DNA of 64,000 nucleotides from an uncultured Eubacteriales bacterium (GTDB lineage: Bacteria; Bacillota; Clostridia; Lachnospirales; Lachnospiraceae): positions 213,499-277,498 of the forward strand of contig CASDVE010000001.1 of NCBI GenBank assembly GCA_949284175.1, given 5' to 3'. Each line of letters opens with the position of its first letter. Positions within the stretch are counted from its first letter, which is position 1. Shown piece by piece: positions 26,060-35,624 of the stretch. Under the pieces are notes generated by a model, which did not search any database, had not been told where the DNA came from, and worked only from the letters and a program-made list of their open reading frames with translations. The position numbers and the translations under genes were made by a program.

Positions 26060-26473
26060 TTAATTTTCCCAAACATAATCATGATAGTCATTACCTATTT
26101 TAACAGTGATTGTGAATACACCATTTTCCTCTTTGATATTTGTGACTTGGTTCATATTGATCCAATCTTTGCTTACTTCCTGTTTCTCTTCTTGTTCCTT
26201 TTTACTCATTTCTTTCTCTTCTCCTTCTTCTTCATTCTCTTCACTTTCCCAATAGTATCCTGTACCATTTAAGAAAGTTAATAGTGTACCTGTTTCCGTT
26301 ACCTCAATGTTTGTGACTTGAGCCATATCAATTAAGTCTTTTACTTCTTTTACTTCTTTTACCTCTTTCTCTCCTCTTACTTCTATCGCTTGAGTAATGG
26401 CACAACCAAATGTGACACTAAAAATCCCAAGTCCTAACAACATTCCTACTATAAATTTTCTCATTTCCTTCAT
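26060..26473 (-). CDS. Putative lipoprotein with two internal repeats
   Basis: 137 aa. Residues 1-24 are a signal segment (RKFIVGMLLGLGIFSVTFGC) ending at a lipobox-like Cys. Two copies of a ~32-residue unit follow: LIDMAQVTNIEVTETGTLLT...GYYWE (~47-77) and WINMNQVTNIKEENGVFTIT...YVWE (~104-136), joined by an acidic linker. Probably surface-anchored after prophage expression, e.g. host-surface modification or exclusion (inference). Confidence 0.65.
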   Translation of the reverse strand: MKEMRKFIVGMLLGLGIFSVTFGCAITQAIEVRGEKEVKEVKEVKDLIDMAQVTNIEVTETGTLLTFLNGTGYYWESEENEEEGEEKEMSKKEQEEKQEVSKDWINMNQVTNIKEENGVFTITVKIGNDYHDYVWEN

Positions 26474-26511
26474 TTTTTATTTTCCTCCTTTTTTTATTTT
26501 TTTTAGTAAAA

Positions 26512-27498
26512 TTATTTACTCTCTTCTTCTTTTTTCTCCTGTTTCTTTTCAACTCTCTCTTCAATGTTAGTACCTTCAAATTTGGCACTGAGTAACATAC
26601 CAAGTTGTTCTTTGAATTTTTGCAAAGAGATATTAACAAGTTTTTTACACATATATTCTTGTATAGCAGAGTTTTTGTCTTTTTTATTGTCATTTCTAAT
26701 CTCACTAGTACAAAGTGAAATCAAACACTCTACCAACGCCACTGATATATTGGTAGAGAAGTTTTTAAACAATCCACTACCCTCTTCTGTACTTGTTGAA
26801 AAGTATAACTTAACCATCTCTGACAGATCATACTTTAACTGTTTGAACTCTTGTTTATACCAATCGCTGATATTTGATTGATATGAAATAGAGCCGTCTT
26901 TTTTAGTTACTTCTTTGATTTTTGATGCAGTTGACAATTTAATGGCACGTTTGTGTAGTGCCTCAAGGCATTCAGAGCCAACACCAAAATCAGCATTGGC
27001 TAAAGAACCCTTGATAAAAGAACGTGCCACCAAGTCAATAATACGTCTTTCATTATCAGCTAATTCAGAGTATGAAGAGTGTTCTCCGATCTCTGACTGA
27101 AGAGAAGTAAGATCATCAAGATGTTGTTGTTTTTCCTCTCTAACTTCTTGTTTACTAGCTTTCAATGCTTTTAAAGAATTAAGAGTTTCGTAGATAGGAT
27201 TATCTTCTCTAACCTCTCCTGTCATTTTTGAAAGAAGTTGTTGTACTTTCTCTTCTTCCTCTTCTATTGAAGTTGTAAGTTGTGAGATCTTCTTATCTAA
27301 TTTCTTGATCTCTTCTTCTGTTTTAATTCTTTCAAAGTCAACCATGCGTGAGTTGGTGACCCTTTGAATGTTTAATGTGTTTTCTGTTTTTGTAGCTTTT
27401 ACTACTTCTCTACCTGTATAGGCAATTCCATTAAGTGTAAAAGTTTCAAATGTTGGTTGTTGTTGGTTGTTGTTTTGATTGTTTGTTTTTTTGCTCAT
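26512..27498 (-). CDS. Hypothetical coiled-coil protein, 328 aa
   Basis: Start at the ATG at 27498 (MSKKTNNQNNNQQQPTFETF) after AGAAGGAAATT. The frame is open to 27588 without a ribosome site. Residues ~55-150 form a coiled coil (KKLDKKISQLTTSIEEEEEK) and the remainder is helical. First gene of the left arm, so it is probably expressed first from the divergent control region. Unrecognised. Confidence 0.6.
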   Translation of the reverse strand: MSKKTNNQNNNQQQPTFETFTLNGIAYTGREVVKATKTENTLNIQRVTNSRMVDFERIKTEEEIKKLDKKISQLTTSIEEEEEKVQQLLSKMTGEVREDNPIYETLNSLKALKASKQEVREEKQQHLDDLTSLQSEIGEHSSYSELADNERRIIDLVARSFIKGSLANADFGVGSECLEALHKRAIKLSTASKIKEVTKKDGSISYQSNISDWYKQEFKQLKYDLSEMVKLYFSTSTEEGSGLFKNFSTNISVALVECLISLCTSEIRNDNKKDKNSAIQEYMCKKLVNISLQKFKEQLGMLLSAKFEGTNIEERVEKKQEKKEEESK

Positions 27499-27565
27499 AA
27501 TTTCCTTCTTTCTACCATTCATACAATAATGGATTTTTTTTAGTTTTATTGTTTGCTTATTTGCT

Positions 27566-27619
27566 ATTAATTGCATACCAAACTTCACATCAATATATAA
27601 TTTTTGGTATGCAATTAAT
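27566..27619. repeat. Perfect 15-bp inverted repeat in the left-arm leader
   Basis: ATTAATTGCATACCA (27566-27580) and its exact complement TGGTATGCAATTAAT (27605-27619) flank 24 nt. It lies in the leader of the first left-arm gene. It could be an operator for a dimeric regulator or a leader hairpin. Confidence 0.65.
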
Positions 27620-29060
27620 CTTTATTTTATACTTGACTTTAAACTTGTATGATTCCTGTACTGATAACTGCCCGAATCTCACGACCATACTATCCAATAC
27701 GTTGTAACAAGGATTAGATTACTAATTTATTCACAACTCCCATAGGATTGGTGATTTTATTAGTTCCATGCGTTAGCACTTTTACAACAAAGTTTTTCCT
27801 ACACCATCATAGTTATTGTTGCCTGTTACTATTACTATCCTTTTCTTATAGTTCCAAAGTAGTCAAGTTATATCATCGCACTAACAGAAAACAAAGCAAA
27901 ACAGAGCTATAACAACAACTGTCTGACTGTTTAAAATGTTATGGTACAAGTCCAATAACGTAGATATAGTACAAGTCTAATATCTAGCAGTCACTTTGAT
28001 TCATGATAGCAGATCAAATATTGTTTTTTGCGTTGGAGTGGGCGACAGGGTTTGATAAATATTTTCAAAAAATATATTTTATTTAGTATTATTGTTTGTG
28101 TTAACTGTAAATATAAATATTTATCTCCTGTTTCACTTACTCTTAACAGGTAAAAACAATATTCTTTTTTCAAGGTTCTATGTGTCAATTAGCTTTAGTG
28201 TAAAAGAAAATGTAAGAATACGTTCCTATTTCAAACCCATATATAAAAATCGGGGAAACATATCTTCGTTTCGTTTACGCTATGTCCTGTTGACAATTAT
28301 TAGTATACTATAACAGGCATTTTTCACAATACATTTTTTCAAATAAATTTTAATTAGTATTATTGTATTTTAATCACATATCAAAAAAATGGCGTATTCA
28401 AGCCATTTGTAGCACATAAGCACAAATAAATTATTTTTAAAAAATGTTCGTAAAATTCATATTTTACGCAAAAATCAACAAGAAAAAAATCATTAAAATG
28501 CGATAGGGGGTGCTAAAAACCGCATGGTTGAGCCATTTTTCTTCTCAGACGAAAATATGGTTTTTCTCGATACTTACTTAAAAATCTTGCTCTTCTTCTC
28601 TGCTTTTGTTCTACTGTTTTTACAGCCTCTCCCACATGATTCCAACCAATCGTCTTATCATTAATCCAAACTATAATACTAAATAAAATCTATAAACTAT
28701 TGATCTGTTTCGTTAAAAATGTTATCATAGTGTCATTAACATATAATCAACCCCATTTATATGGGTTTTACATAGGTTTTGGCTAAAAAACGGTATTTTT
28801 TAGATTATTTTTTTTCTATTATTATTCCGACAACTTTTTATTATGGTGAAATTTTATATATAAACAGGGCATTTGCTTTATTGATTACTTGCTTTGTTAG
28901 AAAATAACACTATTGTAACTTTAATCGGGTATTAGCACAAAACCCACGATAAAACCTATAAATTAGTAAATATCTAGGAGTGTAAAAAACTGTTTTACCA
29001 TCTAGGAATAGTTTTTTATATAAAATATAGAAAAAACTTCACATAAGTACTAAATAAAAT
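27620..29060. other. Divergent control region, possible origin
   Basis: About 1.4 kb without a credible gene, between the leftward and rightward arms. Visible features: two imperfect direct repeats ending in TAGTATTATTGT (28084-28095 and 28355-28370), each near a CCTGTT...AACAGG dyad (28138-28161 and 28286-28315); a small hairpin AACCCCAT/ATGGGTT (28749-28767); and an AAAAAACT/AGTTTTTT hairpin (28985-29018) just before the first right-arm gene. Suitable for early promoters and possibly the replication origin. Confidence 0.5.
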
Positions 29061-29080
29061 CTAAATAAAAGGAGTAAGTC

Positions 29081-29659
29081 ATGAAAACTGCAAGAAATTC
29101 TAATCACTTTTGGACAGAAGAAGATATTATTTTTTTAAAAGAACATTATGCAACTTCTACCATTAAATATGTTATGCAAAAATTAGGTCGTTCTTCTTCC
29201 TCCATATACCATAAAGCACATAAACTCCATCTTAAAAGAATTATACCAGACGACTTAGGGCTAACATTATATGAATTAAGTCAATTAACTAACATATACT
29301 ACGGCACCCTTTCTAAATTTATCCAAAACGGTATGTCTTATAACACATTTACCTGTGGGACACAAAAAAAAATTATCCTGGTCACACCTGAGTATTTTTG
29401 GGAATATGCGAAAGATCACAAAGATTCTATTGATTTCTCCAAAATACAACCACTTACTATACTTCCTGAGCCAGAATGGTTTTATGAATATCGAAAAATT
29501 GAAAAAAATTTTAGAAGAAACTATTCAATTACTGAAATACATAAAATCCAATATCTACGCTCGAAAGGATATACCTGCCAACAAATCGCAAAAGAGTTAG
29601 GACGTACTTTTTATTCTATAAGATCAGCGGTACATCGATACTCCATAAAGAAGGAATAA
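29081..29659 (+). CDS. DNA-binding regulator with SANT/Myb-like and C-terminal HTH
   Basis: 192 aa. Residues ~8-50, HFWTEEDIIFLKEHYATSTI plus MQKLGRSSSSIYHKAHKLHL, are the SANT/Myb-like module that also opens the intron endonuclease at 40954. A middle helix-turn-helix follows (LTLYELSQLTNIYYGTLSKF). The C-terminal module is KIQYLRSKGYTCQQIAKELG plus RTFYSIRSAVHRYSI. First gene of the rightward arm, so a transcription regulator of this arm is likely. Confidence 0.7.
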   Translation: MKTARNSNHFWTEEDIIFLKEHYATSTIKYVMQKLGRSSSSIYHKAHKLHLKRIIPDDLGLTLYELSQLTNIYYGTLSKFIQNGMSYNTFTCGTQKKIILVTPEYFWEYAKDHKDSIDFSKIQPLTILPEPEWFYEYRKIEKNFRRNYSITEIHKIQYLRSKGYTCQQIAKELGRTFYSIRSAVHRYSIKKE

Positions 29660-29661
29660 AA

Positions 29662-30840
29662 ATGGCTATATTAGAATTTAGAAATTACAAAGAGTTTTGT
29701 AGGTATTATGGCATTCCAATTAAAACTGGAGAAGCTAAACAAAATCAAATGAAATACTTAAAAACCGTTCTTGATATGGAAAAAGTTCCACATTCTCAAA
29801 AAATTATTGTTACAGGTCAATATGGTGTTGTAAATATACCTGATATTCCAAAAGAGATTGCAGAAGAAAATTATTTATCAAAGCATAGTAAAAAAATTGA
29901 AGAAAGAGTTAATAAATATATAGATTGGTACACAAAACGCAGGAAACCATACAATTTAGATGATTTGAAGAAAAAAGCTGAAAAAGAAATACTATCTAAG
30001 TATAGAAAGAAAAACAAATATTCTAAACCATCTACATCAAATAAGCAGTATTCTTCCAGTCTGGTACAGATGGAATTTAATAAATTTAAAAAGAATGCTA
30101 CATTTGTCCCATATACTTGTAGTATATTAAATGAATTGATGCAGGATAAGAGTGAGTATTATATTGTAACTTTTCATCTTTATGAAATGTTTGGATTTCA
30201 TAAAAAACATGCTTACACCTATGAAAATATTAATATAGTTATTTCTTTATTTGCAAAAGAAATAGGCAATAATGAAATTGCTCTATCTTTGTTTAATTAC
30301 TTTAATAGACTTTTATCTATAAAAAAAAATAATATACTTCAATCAACTATCACATCTTTATTCAAAAGAAAAATATATATTTTTAATAAAACATTTTTAC
30401 TTATAAGTTTTGATAAGAAGTATTTTGTTAGAACTCAAAAAGACATAAAAAAAATCAATGAACTCAAAAAAAATAATATACAAAAAACTTCTGGTTCTTA
30501 CTATAACAATATATCAAACTACAATGAAAATTATCATGCTTTTTTTATTAAAGATGTTAATGAATATATGGGTGAAGATTTTATTGATATAAATGATGCT
30601 TATATAATAAAAAAAGCTGAAAACTATTATGAATATTGCGATGCTAAACGAGCTAGAAAAACTATCAATGAAAATATGTGTACAAGTTTTAAAAAATATA
30701 TTTATAATAGATACAATGGAATTTTAAAAAAATCTTTTATATCCTCTGATTTAGAAAAATGGATTATAGGAAACAAAGAAAAATATGAAAAATTAGGAAA
30801 TATATACATAGAATATATTATTAAATTTGATATTGAATGA
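29662..30840 (+). CDS. Hypothetical basic protein, 392 aa
   Basis: Starts 2 bases after the regulator's stop. The N-terminus FRNYKEFCRYYGIPIKTGEA followed by KYLKTVLDMEKVPHSQKIIV resembles a small DNA-binding module that recurs in Firmicute phage proteins. The middle is Lys-rich and the C-terminus helical. Unrecognised. A replication or DNA-binding role is only suggested by its position. Confidence 0.6.
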   Translation: MAILEFRNYKEFCRYYGIPIKTGEAKQNQMKYLKTVLDMEKVPHSQKIIVTGQYGVVNIPDIPKEIAEENYLSKHSKKIEERVNKYIDWYTKRRKPYNLDDLKKKAEKEILSKYRKKNKYSKPSTSNKQYSSSLVQMEFNKFKKNATFVPYTCSILNELMQDKSEYYIVTFHLYEMFGFHKKHAYTYENINIVISLFAKEIGNNEIALSLFNYFNRLLSIKKNNILQSTITSLFKRKIYIFNKTFLLISFDKKYFVRTQKDIKKINELKKNNIQKTSGSYYNNISNYNENYHAFFIKDVNEYMGEDFIDINDAYIIKKAENYYEYCDAKRARKTINENMCTSFKKYIYNRYNGILKKSFISSDLEKWIIGNKEKYEKLGNIYIEYIIKFDIE

Positions 30841-30913
30841 TAGTAGAATAATGTATCCCAATTTTAATTAAACAACTGTATATTATGGATAAAACTTATA
30901 ACTATAAATAATA

Positions 30914-30974
30914 AAAACGACAAATTTTGCTATGAGAATATATAATATATACTAATATCTAAATTTGTCGTTTT
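30914..30974 (+). terminator. Long perfect hairpin after the 392-aa gene
   Basis: AAAACGACAAATTT (30914-30927) pairs exactly with AAATTTGTCGTTTT (30961-30974). Only a weak U-tract follows. Similar long hairpins are at 34.3 and 37.7 kb. Confidence 0.5.
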
Positions 30975-31078
30975 AGTATAAAAAATTAATTAATACCTTA
31001 TTTTATATGAGTATATTATTATATTTATATAAGTATTAAAAGCCATAGCACTATACATTTTATAAGAGTCAAATTATT

Positions 31079-31178
31079 AGTTTGATTATATATTTAGAAA
31101 CTCATTTTTGTTCAGTCAACTTGCTAACGCAAGTTAACTTCTTTTCAAATTCGTTTATACTAAATATATAATCAAACT
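31079..31178 (+). repeat. Nested inverted repeat / structured leader
   Basis: A perfect 19-bp inverted repeat, AGTTTGATTATATATTTAG (31079-31097) and its complement (31160-31178), encloses an inner hairpin AACTTGC-taac-GCAAGTT (31118-31135). It lies in the 442-bp gap before the next gene, with no T-run after it. It could be an RNA leader, a cruciform or an origin element. The rest of the gap shows only a small hairpin near 31202-31219. Confidence 0.6.
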
Positions 31179-31282
31179 CAAAATCCGATTATAAAAGTAA
31201 CACTCCCTAGCGGTAGTGCATAATTCCTCATAGTATAATTTGTCTTTTATTAATTATTGATTCAAGAAAGGAATGAAAATTT

Positions 31283-31441
31283 ATGGATTTTAAAGAGTGT
31301 AAACATTGTAAGAGTAGATATATAGGTTGTCATTCACATTGCTCGTCCTATATTGCTGTAAAAAAACAATTAAACATAATAAGGGAAAACAAAATAAAAG
31401 CAGCAAAAATTGAAAATTATTTTTCAGGAAGGAAAATTTAA
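31283..31441 (+). CDS. Small zinc-finger-like protein, 52 aa
   Basis: ATG after AAAGGAATGAAAATTT. The N-terminus MDFKECKHCKSRYIGCHSHC has the C-x2-C...C-x3-C pattern of a small phage protein family common in Lachnospiraceae. The Lys-rich tail ends 2 bases before the RNA polymerase gene. Confidence 0.75.
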   Translation: MDFKECKHCKSRYIGCHSHCSSYIAVKKQLNIIRENKIKAAKIENYFSGRKI

Positions 31442-31443
31442 AA

Positions 31444-34260
31444 ATGGAAATTGAAACAAACGATAATATATACATTCCATCAATTGATGGAAAAGATCTA
31501 TATGTAGCAGAACATCTAGTTAATATGGAAAAAGGATTCACATTACTTAGAGAATATGGTGATTATAACTTAAAAAAATTTATAAATACACATGACTTTA
31601 GTATGGAATTAATTAAGTTGCGAGAAGTATATTGTAAAAAAATACGAAATAAAAACTTTTCTTTTTTTGTAAATGGTAAAGAATATACAACAAAAATCAT
31701 AAATGTTACCTTCAACTATGCCAATAAGTCATTTAATAAAATTGGAACAGATAAACTAATACGATTCGGATATAAAATAAAAGATATTCCTTTTGAAAAT
31801 TGTGCATATGTTGAAAATAATAAACTAATTGCCATTCAATTAAATACATATGTAAGACCAGAAAATGTGTTACCAGAGGCATTGTTAGAAGGTATATTTA
31901 AGTATGATACTATTGAACAATGCTACAAAGAGAAAAATAATGCAACATTAAATGATACTGGTCAGATTAGACAATATTTATATGAAAATGGATTTACTTG
32001 TGATGGCATACATTATGTAAGATATGAGAGATCTGGTGGTTCGTCAAGGGTGGGGAAATGTTTATTTATCGATGAGCGACTATATAAAGCTATGTTTAAA
32101 TGGTCTTGTGCTGGATTAAAAGTGAAAGAAGGTCAAATTATCGACCTAGCTGGATTTGAAGCTTATATTGCATTACCACTTAGTAGTATTATTGGAACAA
32201 TCCAATTAAAGCCCGAAAACATTCTTTTGGTAGATGATTATGAAAGTGTCTTTAAAGATACGACCATGGTAACTAATATGATTGATAATGATGGTGAAGA
32301 AGTTCCTCTTAATAAAGTACAAAAAAGACTTCAAACTTCTGAGCAAGAAATCACAATCCATAACTCAATATGGGATGGTGAAAGTTTGATTGATATTAGT
32401 GCCATGGGAGAATTTTCACAATATGGGATGATTGTATTAAGAAATATTATGTTTAAATCATGTGCTTTTAATACAAATATTCAACTCTTCTTTAAAGAGA
32501 AGGGTATTACTGATATTAGTCAGTTAAATGGAAAAACTCTAGCCAAACGTATTGAAGACATTAAGCTAATCACTACACCTTCTTCTATCAAATATCTTAA
32601 ATTCGGTAAGTTTGAAGCATGGCTAAAAAATATGGAAACTGACTTTGGAGTGGTAAAACATGAGAAAAAAACACATTACTTAGATGGTAAAATGGTACAA
32701 ACTCACTATCAACTCTTGAACACTCTCCCGTTCTCTCAAGAAACGATGAACGAATTTTTGAAAGATACATTTGATTATATGGATAAGCTGAAAACAGACC
32801 CCGCTGTTTTGCGTTATCAGATCAAACACCCAAAGGATTATGAGTATAGAGGAGAAATTATGAACAATTCAAATGAAATTGTTTTTTCTATGCTTGGTAT
32901 TACTAATGAATTCACTAAAACAACTATGTATAAAATGTTTTTGGAAAATACATTAAAAAGCTATAAAAACAATATAAGAAGAGGACACGTATTAGTGAAT
33001 GGTAATTATTCTACTCTTTTAGGTAATCCTATGGAGTTGCTATATCACTCGATCGGAAAATTTGATGGTAAAAGCTTATTAGGTATTGGAAATATTCACA
33101 ATTCCAGATTTGAATATGGACAAGACTTATTATGCATTCGTTCACCTCATGTATGTGCAGGAAACATATTGATTGCTTATAATAAATCTGATAAAGAAAT
33201 TGATCATTACTTCAATTTAACTGATGAAATCATCTGCATCAACAGTATTGGAGAAAATATTCTTCAAAGACTTAATGGAGCTGATTTTGATTCTGATTCA
33301 ATTTTGGTGACGAATCATATTCTTCTGCTTCTTCTAGCAAAGATGTATTATAACTGGTTTAAAGTTCCTACTTCTAATGTAGAAACAGAAAAGATACAGA
33401 GAAGATATACCGCTGCTGAAAAAGCAGATTTGGATATTAAAACAAGTGAAAACATTATTGGAGAAATCATTAACTTATCTCAAGAGCTAAATACTTTGTT
33501 TTGGCATAAATTAAATACTGGTACTCATATCGATGATTTGAAAGAATTATATATAGATATCTGTCAACTAAGTGTTATGTCAGGTATTGAAATTGATAAG
33601 GCTAAGAAGGAATTTAAAATTGACAATACTATTGAGTTGAAGATATTGAGAGAAAAGTACAAAAGGTTAAACGAGGAAGAAAAAATAATCAAGCCTTATT
33701 TCTTTTATTATATAGATAAAGAAAAAGGATATGTAAATGAAGAAAAGAAATCTTATACAAAGCATGAAACTGCAATGGATTATTTAGAGATTGCTGTTGA
33801 TTCATATAAAGGACCAACCGTTAGGGGAATGAATAAAAAATTACACGATATATTAAAATTCTCTAATTATGATCCTAGAAAAATCTATTATCCTCAAGCT
33901 AATCAAATTATCTCTGAAATTGAAAATGCCACCAATACCACTCGACAACTTATGAGTTTTTCAAATCAAACAGATAGATTGAATCAGTATGAGTTAAGTA
34001 AAATATATAATGAAAGTGTAATATCTAGTATCTTATCTAAAAAAATTAATCCTCATACGTTATATTACCTAATTACAAGCACTGATGATAAGCTAAGCTT
34101 TGCAAGAATGAAAATGTTACAAATAGTTCTACAAAATAAAAATGAAAATTTTCAACATTTTGTCTTAAACTCTATGTCTCCTGTATCTATATTAGAAGAA
34201 AATGAGAATGGGCACACTACTCTATATGGTCACAAATTTGCAAAAATTTGCAAAAAATAG
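31444..34260 (+). CDS. Single-subunit RNA polymerase candidate (YonO/RdRP-like)
   Basis: 938 aa. Residues ~606-622, ILQRLNGADFDSDSILVTNH, carry the DxDxD signature of two-barrel RNA polymerases (D614, D616, D618), comparable to DFDGD of SP-beta YonO. It is preceded by DLLCIRSPHVCAGNILIAYN, a typical segment upstream of the catalytic loop in RDR/YonO proteins. Size and position (early right arm) fit a phage polymerase transcribing the late genes. The middle Gly of the motif is Ser here. No host-type beta/beta' subunits are seen. Confidence 0.7.
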   Translation: MEIETNDNIYIPSIDGKDLYVAEHLVNMEKGFTLLREYGDYNLKKFINTHDFSMELIKLREVYCKKIRNKNFSFFVNGKEYTTKIINVTFNYANKSFNKIGTDKLIRFGYKIKDIPFENCAYVENNKLIAIQLNTYVRPENVLPEALLEGIFKYDTIEQCYKEKNNATLNDTGQIRQYLYENGFTCDGIHYVRYERSGGSSRVGKCLFIDERLYKAMFKWSCAGLKVKEGQIIDLAGFEAYIALPLSSIIGTIQLKPENILLVDDYESVFKDTTMVTNMIDNDGEEVPLNKVQKRLQTSEQEITIHNSIWDGESLIDISAMGEFSQYGMIVLRNIMFKSCAFNTNIQLFFKEKGITDISQLNGKTLAKRIEDIKLITTPSSIKYLKFGKFEAWLKNMETDFGVVKHEKKTHYLDGKMVQTHYQLLNTLPFSQETMNEFLKDTFDYMDKLKTDPAVLRYQIKHPKDYEYRGEIMNNSNEIVFSMLGITNEFTKTTMYKMFLENTLKSYKNNIRRGHVLVNGNYSTLLGNPMELLYHSIGKFDGKSLLGIGNIHNSRFEYGQDLLCIRSPHVCAGNILIAYNKSDKEIDHYFNLTDEIICINSIGENILQRLNGADFDSDSILVTNHILLLLLAKMYYNWFKVPTSNVETEKIQRRYTAAEKADLDIKTSENIIGEIINLSQELNTLFWHKLNTGTHIDDLKELYIDICQLSVMSGIEIDKAKKEFKIDNTIELKILREKYKRLNEEEKIIKPYFFYYIDKEKGYVNEEKKSYTKHETAMDYLEIAVDSYKGPTVRGMNKKLHDILKFSNYDPRKIYYPQANQIISEIENATNTTRQLMSFSNQTDRLNQYELSKIYNESVISSILSKKINPHTLYYLITSTDDKLSFARMKMLQIVLQNKNENFQHFVLNSMSPVSILEENENGHTTLYGHKFAKICKK

Positions 34261-34286
34261 CTATTTTTGCCCGATCTCAATCCAAA

Positions 34287-34331
34287 TGAAATTCACTATT
34301 TTCCTATTTTATCGTAGAATAGTGAATTTCA
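34287..34331 (+). terminator. Long perfect hairpin after the polymerase gene
   Basis: TGAAATTCACTATT (34287-34300) pairs exactly with AATAGTGAATTTCA (34318-34331). There is no U-run after it, so it may be a processing site, or a terminator for a non-host polymerase. Confidence 0.45.
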
Positions 34332-34421
34332 CAAACTCAGTATATATGGATAGATAAACACAAAACAAAAAAACTGTCATAGTAAAAAAATCTCTATTGA
34401 TTAAAAGGAGATTTTTAAATT

Positions 34422-34805
34422 ATGAGTAAAAAAACAAGAACTACATATAGAAACACATACACAGGAGAAGAATTAAGTGTCTACTACCCTCTTGCTTTTC
34501 AGCAAATTAGACAGGAGTTTGGATTAAATGAATTGATCCGTAGAACTTCTAATGAGGAAAAATTAAAGAAACAGCAACAAAAATTCAATTCAAAATACAT
34601 GTGTAGAAGCTGTGGTTCTCAAATGACATGGGTTGAAGGTACAAACGTATTAGTTTGTCCTAATCACGATTGTAAGGGTCGTGTAAGAGTTATTAAAACT
34701 CGTGAAAAAGATGGTTCAGAAAAAGAAATTACTCTTTCTTCTGTGGTAAATGTTTTACTTACACCACATGGAGAAAATGTTGTTGAATCTTTATTTGGAG
34801 TTTGA
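34422..34805 (+). CDS. Zinc-ribbon protein, 127 aa
   Basis: Residues ~60-85 read YMCRSCGSQMTWVEGTNVLV followed by CPNHDC, a C-x2-C...C-x4-C zinc ribbon. The basic N-terminus is MSKKTRTTYRNTYTGEELSV. AAAGGAGATTTTTAAATT precedes the ATG. It lies between the polymerase and the tRNAs, so it could be a transcription accessory factor (inference). Confidence 0.65.
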   Translation: MSKKTRTTYRNTYTGEELSVYYPLAFQQIRQEFGLNELIRRTSNEEKLKKQQQKFNSKYMCRSCGSQMTWVEGTNVLVCPNHDCKGRVRVIKTREKDGSEKEITLSSVVNVLLTPHGENVVESLFGV

Positions 34806-34894
34806 TTTTATAATATAATTTAAAATAACATGTAGTGCTTCAAAACCCTTTATTAAAACTAAAATCAAACTTCTTCCCCTTTTTAGGGGAATAC

Positions 34895-34967
34895 TGAAGC
34901 ATAACTCAGCTGGTAGAGTACCCGTCTTATATACGGTTAGTCGTGGGTTCGAGTCCCACTGCTTCGA
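34895..34967 (+). tRNA. tRNA-Ile (anticodon TAT)
   Basis: Acceptor TGAAGCA/TGCTTCG, D-arm CTCAGCTGGTAGAG, anticodon stem around loop CTTATAT with T33 and anticodon TAT, T-arm GTGGGTTCGAGTCCCAC. It reads the AUA codon, abundant in this AT-rich genome. Confidence 0.85.
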
Positions 34968-34975
34968 CTTATTAT

Positions 34976-35050
34976 CGGAATGTAGTTCAGTTTGGATAGA
35001 ACGCTTGATTTGGGTTCAAGAGGTCGTGAGTTCAAGTCTCACCATTCCGT
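34976..35050 (+). tRNA. tRNA-Pro (TGG)
   Basis: Acceptor CGGAATG/CATTCCG, anticodon stem CTTGA/TCAAG with loop TTTGGGT, T-arm GTGAGTTCAAGTCTCAC. Confidence 0.9.
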
Positions 35051-35080
35051 TTGCGGGCGAGTGAAATGGGGGGAGATTTT

Positions 35081-35608
35081 ATGGAGTGGAAAACTTTAAT
35101 ATATCCTGGTATTGACTTATCAGGAAAATATCTAATATCAAACACAGGACAAATTTATAGTTCAAAAACTAAAAAAATTCTAAAACAAACACTGAATAAA
35201 TCAACTGGATATTATGGTATTTGTATTAGTAATGGTGGGCGTAAAAAGAAAAAAATGATAAAAACACACATAGCTGTTGCTATGACATTTGTAGGTGGTT
35301 ATAAAAAAGGTCTTGTGGTTAATCATATTGATGGAAATAAGACTAATAATTATTATACTAATCTTGAATGGGTAACAAATCAAGAAAACACAATTCATGC
35401 TCACAAAATGGGATTATTTCCTAGTTCTCCAAAATTAAGATGTGTAAACACTGGTGAAATATTTGTTTCAATTTCAGAAGCTAGCAGATGGTGCGGTCTA
35501 TCTGAATGCTCTAGTTCTATTAGAGGGTATTTAAAAGGAAAACCAGGTAGAAATTCCGCCGGAAAGCACTCTATAACAGGTGAGGGATTGCAATGGGAAT
35601 TAATTTAA
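35081..35608 (+). CDS. HNH homing endonuclease with NUMOD4
   Basis: Start MEWKTLIYPGIDLSGKYLIS with GGGGGAG upstream, 175 aa. The NUMOD4 motif (residues ~1-50, KYLISNTGQIYSSKTKKIL) precedes the HNH core THIAVAMTFVGGYKKGLVVN then HIDGNKTNNYYTNLEWVTNQ. The C-terminal part SISEASRWCGLSECSSSIRG is a NUMOD DNA-binding helix-turn-helix. Inserted in the tRNA cluster right after a 10-base stretch identical to the start of tRNA-Tyr (35055-35064). Confidence 0.9.
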   Translation: MEWKTLIYPGIDLSGKYLISNTGQIYSSKTKKILKQTLNKSTGYYGICISNGGRKKKKMIKTHIAVAMTFVGGYKKGLVVNHIDGNKTNNYYTNLEWVTNQENTIHAHKMGLFPSSPKLRCVNTGEIFVSISEASRWCGLSECSSSIRGYLKGKPGRNSAGKHSITGEGLQWELI

Positions 35609-35624
35609 AGTTCAATAAATTGGG

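Noticed and set aside
28092..28313. Short ORFs in the divergent control region on both strands
   Set aside because: No ribosome sites, low-complexity AT-rich translations, and they cross the repeats and dyads.
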